From: CAVOGJ01 sp963700865 | GTDB lineage: Bacteria > Planctomycetota > Planctomycetia > Pirellulales > Pirellulaceae | DNA length: 64,000 bases | Direction: 5' to 3' | Assembly (NCBI GenBank): GCA_963700865.1 | Contig: CAVOZC010000020.1 | Span: forward strand, 62,001-126,000 | Shown: in pieces, positions 57,944 through 64,000 of the stretch | Position numbering within the stretch: position 1 is the first letter of the stretch | Layout of the letters: the number at the start of each line of letters is the position of its first letter | Position numbers and translations under genes: made by a program | The notes under the pieces: generated by a model | What the model saw: only the letters and a program-made list of their open reading frames with translations | Databases searched by the model: none | Told to the model about the DNA's origin: nothing

Positions 57944-58339
57944 CGGGGGCGTCTTTAGGGTCAGTCCGGAAGGGGAATGGCCGACGACCGAAAAACGGCC
58001 GCGATCTGTCGCCATTCTAACAGAGATACGGCGAAAGGTGATGTCGAGTCCGACCGTCGCCACGGAAAGTTCGCACCCAATTCGGGCCGAATGGACCGGC
58101 CATTGTTAAGTGAGCGAAAGTCTACCTGTTGTACCGCCATTTTTTCTCCCACGCCCCGGACCACGGGACACTCTTGCGACCGATGCAGGCCTCCTCGGCC
58201 GCCAAAGGCCCGACGCGGCCGGCCAGCGGTCCTTCACAAAATTCCTAGCCGCCGCGAACTTCCGGCCCCCTCCCCGGGTCCATCGAGTACAATCTCCCCT
58301 TCCCCCATCCCCCATCCCCCCACCCTTCCGTGTGCACGC
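57944..58339. other. divergent promoter region with a C-rich tract
   Basis: About 400 bases between divergent smc and the EamA transporter. At 58293-58325 runs of four to six C are separated by short AT breaks (cttcccccatcccccatccc); the complementary strand could form a G-quadruplex just upstream of the transporter. No coding sequence is supported. Confidence 0.5.
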
Positions 58340-59302
58340 GTGGCATCAGCGACTCATCCCCCCGTTCTCCGCGTGGTTGCCGGCTTCGCCATCGTGTATC
58401 TGGTTTGGGGTTCGACCTATCTGGCCATTCGCTACGCGGTCGAAACGATTCCTCCTTTCTTCATGGCGGCCCTCCGCTTTTTGATCGCGGGGGGATTGAT
58501 GTACGCGTATCTCTGGTGGAGAGGCCACGCACGTCTGACAGGACGCCAGTGGCTCGCCGCTGGCAAAGCGGGAACGTTCATGCTCGTCGGAGGCAACGGA
58601 CTGGTGTGCTGGGCCGAGCAGTCGGTGCCTTCCGGAATTGCCGCCCTGATTGTGGGCTCGGCGCCGATCTGGATCGTATCGCTCGAGTGGTTATTCTTCG
58701 GAGGCCAACGGCCCACGCTGCCCGTCACGATCGGACTGGTATTGGGATTGGCGGGCGTCGCATTGCTCACCGGAGTCGATCAATGGACCCCTGCCCAGGT
58801 GACGCCCACGGCCGCGTTGGCCCTGATGGCGGCCTGTTTCTTCTGGGCCTGGGGCTCGCTGTTTACGAAATCGCCGGAAATGCCTCCGTCGGCGATTCTG
58901 GCAGTCGCCGTACAAATGCTCGTGGGGGGTGCCGCGCTGCTGGTGGTTTCCCTCGCCCTGCAGGAGCCACTGTCGTTCGCACCCAGCCGAGTGAGTGCCA
59001 AGTCCCTTCTGGCACTGGTCTACCTCATCGTCTTCGGGGCGATCCTCGCCTTCACCTGCTACAACTGGCTGTTTCGGGTTTGCAAACCGGCGCATGTCGC
59101 GACCTATGCCTACGTGAATCCGATCGTCGCCGTGTTCCTCGGATACGCGTTGGCGAACGAGCCGATCCGCCCCCGTACTGTGTACGCTGCCGCACTCATC
59201 CTGGTGGGAGTGATCCTGGTGAGCCTGCGGGCAGCCAAGCCCAAGCAGGAAGCTGACCAGCCCGACGTCTTGGCGGCGGCCGAACCGGTTTCGCCCGAAT
59301 GA
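58340..59302 (+). CDS. EamA-family (drug/metabolite) transporter
   Basis: About 320 residues with ten hydrophobic helices in two EamA repeats. VVAGFAIVYLVWGSTYLAIRYAVETIPP opens the first repeat, and LVYLIVFGAILAFTCYNWLFRV with YAYVNPIVAVFLGY typifies the second. GTG at 58340 was chosen because it starts just before the first helix; the frame is open further upstream without protein-like composition. Members export metabolites or amino acids; the substrate is unknown. Confidence 0.88.
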   Translation: MASATHPPVLRVVAGFAIVYLVWGSTYLAIRYAVETIPPFFMAALRFLIAGGLMYAYLWWRGHARLTGRQWLAAGKAGTFMLVGGNGLVCWAEQSVPSGIAALIVGSAPIWIVSLEWLFFGGQRPTLPVTIGLVLGLAGVALLTGVDQWTPAQVTPTAALALMAACFFWAWGSLFTKSPEMPPSAILAVAVQMLVGGAALLVVSLALQEPLSFAPSRVSAKSLLALVYLIVFGAILAFTCYNWLFRVCKPAHVATYAYVNPIVAVFLGYALANEPIRPRTVYAAALILVGVILVSLRAAKPKQEADQPDVLAAAEPVSPE

Positions 59303-59507
59303 CCGGCGAGTCGCGCGGCCTTGGCTGGCACTCTACGGGGCGGTTGACTTTGTCGTAGCGATAGGCCCGTCCTCGCATTTGTTGCCAGCGAGACAGCATA
59401 GGCGAATGATGCTGGGCAAGAACGACAGGCTACCCACCTGCCCTATGATGAAAAGCCTCCCAACTGTCTTACGTCCCCTGCGACATTGAGATCGCTAAGT
59501 GATTACG

Positions 59508-61413
59508 TCAGGGTGAGGGATGCAACTGATCAATCACCGCCGCCGGGGAATCGGAACCGTCCTCGAAGAGCAGCAACCCGTCCAAGTCGTCCGCCTCGGC
59601 ATCTGGCATCTCGGAAAGTGAGACCGTCGACCTATCCGCCGAGCGCTGTTCAAACTCATCTCGTGATGGCAAGGCAACCTCTTCGTCGAGATTGCCACTG
59701 GCGGGAGCTGGATCGTCGGGAGCCGCTCTCTCATCGGCTTGCCCATCCTCCTCTGTCCCTCCTGTCCCTCATGTCGTTCCAGCCGTCGCCCGGGTTGGGG
59801 AATGGCCGAGAAGGCAATTTTGCAATCCAGACTTCCGTGATCGCGGGCCTCGGTGATCGCTTGCACGACATCGGTATAACCGCCCCCAATATCCACCACC
59901 GCCTGAATCATGGCTTCCAGGTTCTGTTCCACCAATTCCTCTTTGTCGTGATCACCCGCGGACAGTTTTCGGACGCGCAAGCGTCCATCGTCCGTGTTCT
60001 TGATCACGATGCCATTCCCGGCAAAGATCATTACGGGGGACATCAAGCGATATCCTTCACCAAACAGAACGATTTCCGGATATTCGGCTTTGGCGATGTG
60101 GATGTAGGGGCTGGCCGTCGACGCCACGTGATGCAGACGCAACTCGCTACCGACCGTCTCACCTTTTACGAGCGGATCGTCCGGCGCGAGGCGGCGAAGT
60201 GTCTGAAACGCGCCGTAGCGTGTTTCGGCGCTTTCCTCATGAAAGAGCATCGCCAGCTCTTCCTGCGACTCCATTTGATCCATGGCGCCCAGGCGCGAAA
60301 CGCCCGCCAACGGAGGGCCGGCTCGTAGCGAATCGCGTCCGCCAACTCCGCCGCCGATTCCGGCTCGTTCAGATAAGCAAGTGCCTCCGCCGCATAGAAG
60401 CGGACTTCCAGGTTCTTGGAACGGAGCGCATCCTTCAGCACTGGAAGGGCGTCGACTCCGACCGACTCGAGTTGCACCGCGGCTTCCGAGGCCGTTGCCG
60501 GTTGCAGCAGCCGGGCGCCCAACGCCTGCAGCCGAACGGCGAGCGCCTGCGGTGTTTCGCGTACCGGGATATTTTGAATGACTCGAATATAGCGTGTGAG
60601 GTTTTCTCGATAACGAGGATGCACGGCCAGAGAAATAAAGGTATCGCGTCGCGGCGTTGCCACGCCCTGTTTATCGCCATTGGAATAGATGTGAAAGCGA
60701 TTGTTGATGGCATTCCCAATCATGGCACTGGTGCGGACACTCAGGTACTCGTCCCGCACGAGCAGCCCCAATTCACGAGGCACGGTCACCACCGCTCCCC
60801 CCAGAATCTTTCCCCGTGTTTTGAGCACCGGGTCGCTGGAACCTTCCACGATCGAATCGATCAGGATGTCTCCTTGGCCCAGAGCCAGCACATTTCCCTG
60901 GGACAGACGACCATTGAGTTTGACAAATTCGCGAAGCCGAGTGAGCATCGCCCAACCACCTTGCAGGCTCGTCGTTTCGCTGCGTGCCGGCACACGGACG
61001 TCCAAGTCCAACCGGTCGCCCTTCTGGGCCCCCGGAGGAATCATCGCGCGCACCATCACGAGCGCCGTGTCGGGCGAGGCGAGAACGCTATCGGGCTTCT
61101 CGACCTCCCGCACTTGCATTTCCTTCAGCAGCATCGAACGCTCGTTGTTGGGCGGCGGGTCGCTGCCGGTCCGATTCAGTCCCACGGCCAGAGTCACGCC
61201 TTCGACCTCGATCCACTTCGTTCCCCAGGGACGCGCCAAATCGCGGACCAATTGCAGCGAATCGGGCGAGGCGACCGGCCGATCGGTCAGTGGTAGATTG
61301 GATGGCTTTTGGAGTTGCGAAGCGCAACCACCCACGAAGAAGATTCCCGACAAGGCCACCAGCCAGGCCGCAACGGAAGCGCCTAAGTCGTTATCTGAGC
61401 GAGGCATCGGCAT
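59508..61413 (-). CDS. FlgI (P-ring)-like lipoprotein with HEAT-like repeats, two frameshifts
   Basis: Start MPMPRSDNDLGASVAAW at 61413, with a lipobox-like cysteine in FVGGCAS after a hydrophobic segment, so a lipoprotein. The first 300 residues resemble FlgI, the flagellar P-ring protein (VEGVTLAVGLNRTGSDPP, DRLDLDVRVPARSETTSLQGGWAMLT). HEAT-like helices follow (ALPVLKDALRSKNLEVRFYAAEALAYL). One missing base near 60295 shifts the frame to RLGAMDQMESQEELAMLF, and another near 59772 shifts it into a very acidic tail (GTEEDGQADERAAPDD) ending at 59508. No flagellar genes are nearby. Planctomycetes have such FlgI-like proteins without a flagellar role being established. Confidence 0.75.
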
Positions 61414-61934
61414 CCCGCAGTTGAATATGGATGAGTCGGCAAAGTCGCGGGAAGGTAGGCGTTTGGCCCGGGTCGGGTCAACCCCAAGCGCTCTCTGGTC
61501 GGCGATCCAGGCGGGCGACTCGCAAACCGCCACCCGCCGCAGGCTGGGCAGGTCAGACATTGCTGAGCTAATACGCGCGTGGAACGGTGCGGAAGGATCC
61601 GAGATCGTTGCCCGTCGGCTGCAGCGTCGGGCAGGAAGGTCGCCGTTCGCTCCCCGCAAGCAGCCCGACCCAGTGTCGCCTTTCGCTCCGCGAAAGTAGC
61701 CGGACCCATCGTCGCCGTTCGCTCCGCGAAAGTAGCCGGACCCATCGTCGCCGTTCGCTCCGCGAAAGCAGCCGGACCCATCGTCGCCGTTCGCTCCGCG
61801 AAAGCAGCCGCCGCTGCTTGTGCCTGCCAGGGTCGTTCGCCCTTCCCAGTAGCTCAACGAAATCCGCTGCCGCCACTTTCGCGGAGCGAAAGGCGACCAT
61901 ACAATACACTTGTACACCTCAGGAGGTAGGGCGC
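61414..61934. other. intergenic with REP-like array before the RAYT gene
   Basis: Holds the first repeat array (61639-61818) and, at 61876-61897, an inverted copy of the repeat core. Long open frames through it exist only because the repeat length is a multiple of three; they are not real genes. Confidence 0.7.
61639..61818. repeat. REP-like array 1, about five 36-bp units
   Basis: The unit start gtcgcc occurs at 61639, 61675, 61711, 61747 and 61783, exactly 36 bases apart; the last unit is partial. The core ctttcgctccgcgaaag contains a perfect hairpin, ctttcgc-tcc-gcgaaag. Units vary by a few substitutions. No unique spacers are present, so this is not a CRISPR. Confidence 0.92.
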
Positions 61935-62595
61935 ATGTCGGAGCTGGGTGAGCTATTTGATCCGCAGGCGGACGTGGCGATCACCGAACATTTTCGCCCC
62001 CATTGGTCGCAGGCGGGAGCGATTGTTTTCATTACTTTTCGACTGCACGACTCGATCCCGCGGGAGGTCATCCGACGTTGGGAAAGCCTGAAACAGGCCT
62101 GGCTCGAGCGAAGAGGGCTCGCTGGACATTGGACCGAAGTCGTTCCGACACTTCACCAGAAGCTACGACAGGCGTTCGCCCGCGAATTCAACCGCACACG
62201 CGAGAATTTCCTGGATACCTGCCACGGGTCTTGCATTTTGCGGCGTCCGGAATTGTCACAGATCGTGTCCGATTCGCTGTTGCATTTTGACGCCGATCGT
62301 TACCGCATGGGCGATTTTATCATCATGCCGAATCACGTCCACCTGCTGGCTTCCTTTGCGACCGAGGAGGGGATGTTGGCGCAATGCGATTCCTGGCTGC
62401 ACTACACGGCCTGGCAGATAAACAAGCGACTTGCGCAAGGGCAAGCTCTGGTCACAAGAGCCTTTCGATCACCTCGTGCGCAGCCTGGACCAGTACGAGT
62501 ATTTACGTCAATACATTGCCGACAATCCGTGGAAAGCGAAGCTGAGGCCGCCCGAGTATCGGTACCGAGTGTCGCCGTTCGCTCCCCGCAAGTAG
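61935..62595 (+). CDS. RAYT: REP-associated tyrosine transposase, one frameshift
   Basis: A Y1-type HUH transposase, the class thought to spread REP elements. Start at 61935 after a strong aggaggtaggg ribosome-binding site. The metal-binding HUH motif is in MPNHVHLLAS (His134, His136). A candidate catalytic tyrosine lies in LHYTAWQINKRL. One extra base near 62440 breaks the frame; it continues as KLWSQEPFDHLVRSLDQYEY and QYIADNPWKAKL to RYRVSPFAPRK. The last residues and the stop codon are encoded by the first unit of the downstream repeat array. Repaired length is about 219 residues. Confidence 0.85.
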
Positions 62596-62822
62596 CCCGA
62601 CCCAGTGTCGCCTTTCGCTCCGCGAAAGTAGCCGTACCCATCGTCGCCGTTCGCTCCCCGCAAGCAGCCCGACCCAGTGTCGCCTTTCGCTCCGCGCAAG
62701 TAGCCCGACCCAGTGTCGCCTTTCGCTCCGCGAAAGCAGCCCGACCCATCGTCGCCGTTCGCTCCCCGCAAGTAGCCCGACCCAGTGTCGCCTTTCGCTC
62801 CGCGAAAGCAGCCGTACCCATC
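62571..62822. repeat. REP-like array 2, seven 36-bp units
   Basis: Unit starts gtcgcc at 62571, 62607, 62643, 62679, 62715, 62751 and 62787, 36 bases apart. Two sub-types mix: one with the perfect ctttcgc-tcc-gcgaaag hairpin and one with gttcgctccccgcaag. The first unit overlaps the end of the RAYT gene and supplies its stop codon. The same unit as array 1. Confidence 0.92.
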
Positions 62823-63159
62823 AGGACTTCTTCCCATCGACCACACGGGTTTTCCACTTCCCACGGTGAACCACCGAGTCAGTCCGGGTAGGCAGGCCTT
62901 GGTAAACCTACCGAGATCAACCGCTCGACCGACGCCATCGTGTGCGGCCGCCAAGTTCACGCGTGGCAGGAACGCCTTGAAGGCTTGTAGCGAAAATAGG
63001 GGCGAATCCGTCCAGAAAAATGTTGGCAACGCCGAGATTTCGCCGCTATCCAAACCACGCCAATTAGTATGCAATGAGGGTCGGATCCCAAGGGGCTGCG
63101 GTCCCCTTCGCGCTTGGATGGCCCGCATGGGTGCCTGACCATTACGACACATTGGAATT
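62823..63159. other. intergenic, no gene
   Basis: About 340 bases between array 2 and the glycosyltransferase. I see nothing I can support. Confidence 0.4.
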
Positions 63160-63963
63160 TTGATGATCCAGAATCAACTCATGGCAAATCGGTCTCTGAC
63201 AACCAAGACCGCCGCCGAGGCCGCCGACGTCTATGTGGTCCTGCCCGCCTGGAACGAGGCGGCGGCATTACCCGTCATGTTGGCTGAGTTCGACCGCATC
63301 TTTCGACAGCAGGGACGTCAGTACCATGTGACCATCGTGGACGACGGCAGCACGGACGCAACGGCGGAAATCGCCGAGCGGGCCTCGTCGCAGTATCCCG
63401 TCAACCTCATTCGACATCCGCGCAACCTGGGCCTTGCGGCGGCGATGCGAACAGGTCTGACGGCCGCCGCCAAGATCGCGGGTGAGTGGGATGTCATTCT
63501 CACGATGGATTCCGACAATACCCATCCCATTGGCTTGGCCCCGCGGATGCTGAACATGATTCGTGAGGGGCACGATGTGGTGGTTGCGTCCCGCTTCCGC
63601 GCGGGCTCTCGGGTCGTTGGCGTCAGCTGGTTTCGGCGCTTGACAGCGCGGGTCGCGAGTCTGCTGTTTCGAATCGTATTCCCCATCCGTGGGATACGCG
63701 ACTACACTTGCGGTTATCGGGCCTATCGCGCGAGCGCCGTTCGCCAGGCCTTGCAGGTTTATGGCGACTCGTTCATTTCCGAGCAGGGCTTCTCGTGCAT
63801 GGTGGATATTTTGCTGAAACTTGGCAGACTCGGCCTGCTCTGCGGAGAGGCACCCATGATCTTGCGGTATGACCTGAAAGACGGCGACAGCAAGATGCCG
63901 GTCGGCAAAACGATCTTTGCGACACTCAGGCTGAGCGGCCAAGAGAAGGGTGGGCATCCTTGA
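63160..63963 (+). CDS. family 2 glycosyltransferase, DPM1-like
   Basis: About 267 residues resembling dolichyl/polyprenyl-phosphate mannosyltransferases, which move a sugar from a nucleotide donor onto a lipid carrier. YVVLPAWNEAAALP opens the GT-A fold, VTIVDDGSTDATAEIAE supplies nucleotide contacts, and LTMDSDNTHPIG is the metal-binding DxD region. The RLTARVASLLFRIVFPI and DYTCGYRAYR segments are typical. There is no C-terminal membrane domain. Alternative starts lie at 63163 and 63184. The polyprenyl diphosphate synthase at 8 kb could supply the lipid carrier but is not linked. Confidence 0.9.
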   Translation: MMIQNQLMANRSLTTKTAAEAADVYVVLPAWNEAAALPVMLAEFDRIFRQQGRQYHVTIVDDGSTDATAEIAERASSQYPVNLIRHPRNLGLAAAMRTGLTAAAKIAGEWDVILTMDSDNTHPIGLAPRMLNMIREGHDVVVASRFRAGSRVVGVSWFRRLTARVASLLFRIVFPIRGIRDYTCGYRAYRASAVRQALQVYGDSFISEQGFSCMVDILLKLGRLGLLCGEAPMILRYDLKDGDSKMPVGKTIFATLRLSGQEKGGHP

Positions 63964-64000
63964 CTAATTGCGCAACGTCATCGGACCCGACCTTCGAGCG

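Noticed and set aside
62571..62822. CRISPR array
   Set aside because: The 36-bp units are directly adjacent, with no unique spacers and no cas genes.
61587..62891. Long open frames through the 36-bp repeat arrays on both strands
   Set aside because: They exist because the unit length is a multiple of three; the translations are monotonous repeats and only the RAYT part is protein-like.

Overview
This 64 kb window looks like a chromosomal segment of a planctomycete (Pirellulales-like). The pointers are secreted proteins ending in dockerin-like Ca-binding repeats plus a PEP-CTERM-like tail, a FlgI-like lipoprotein, a tubulin-like protein beside a Ser/Thr kinase and an AAA+ ATPase, tetrahydromethanopterin C1 genes (mch), olefin-synthesis genes (oleA, oleC, oleD) and high GC. 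This is inference from gene families; no database search was possible.

Layout. 0-2.2 kb: a broken serine recombinase and little else. 2.2-7 kb (minus): a frameshifted thioester-reductase-like SDR, a long secreted planctomycete protein and a zinc-ribbon/PH membrane protein. 7-9.5 kb: nrdR, four 81-bp tandem repeats, a polyprenyl diphosphate synthase and moaC. 10.1-16.2 kb (plus): a compact lipid operon of ketosynthase, acyl carrier protein, two phytoene-desaturase-like FAD enzymes, a FabZ-like dehydratase and a FabI-like reductase. 16.3-19.3 kb (minus): a secreted dockerin/PEP-CTERM protein and OleA. 19.6 kb: a 163-bp MITE-like inverted-repeat element. 20-30 kb: a glutamine-amidotransferase fold lacking its cysteine, an RNase-H fold lacking catalytic residues, glgB, rpoN, a fasciclin protein, a solute symporter and tRNA-Arg(CCT). 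30-32.6 kb (minus): SRP RNA, dnaX and ybaB. 32.9-37.6 kb (plus): mch, an ATP-grasp ligase, oleC (frameshifted) and oleD. 37.5-44.7 kb: a signalling and cytoskeleton-like block of FHA-EAL protein, AAA+ ATPase, Ser/Thr kinase, tubulin-like GTPase and HTH-receiver protein. 45-54 kb: an aminotransferase, two oxidoreductases, a secreted FG-GAP/UnbV protein, a serine hydrolase, a methyltransferase remnant and an outer-membrane-type protein. 54-64 kb: smc, an EamA transporter, a FlgI-like HEAT lipoprotein, a RAYT transposase between two arrays of 36-bp REP-like repeats, and a DPM1-like glycosyltransferase.

The two strongest candidates for an undescribed system are the kinase/tubulin-like/AAA+ block, where kinase and tubulin-like protein may be one polypeptide split by an indel, and the lipid operon with paired desaturase-like enzymes next to oleA.

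Quality warning: at least 13 single-base indels break otherwise convincing genes, mostly by one extra base. Many other genes, including smc, dnaX and glgB, are intact. The most economical reading is residual sequencing or assembly error, so frameshifted genes are annotated over their reconstructed span.
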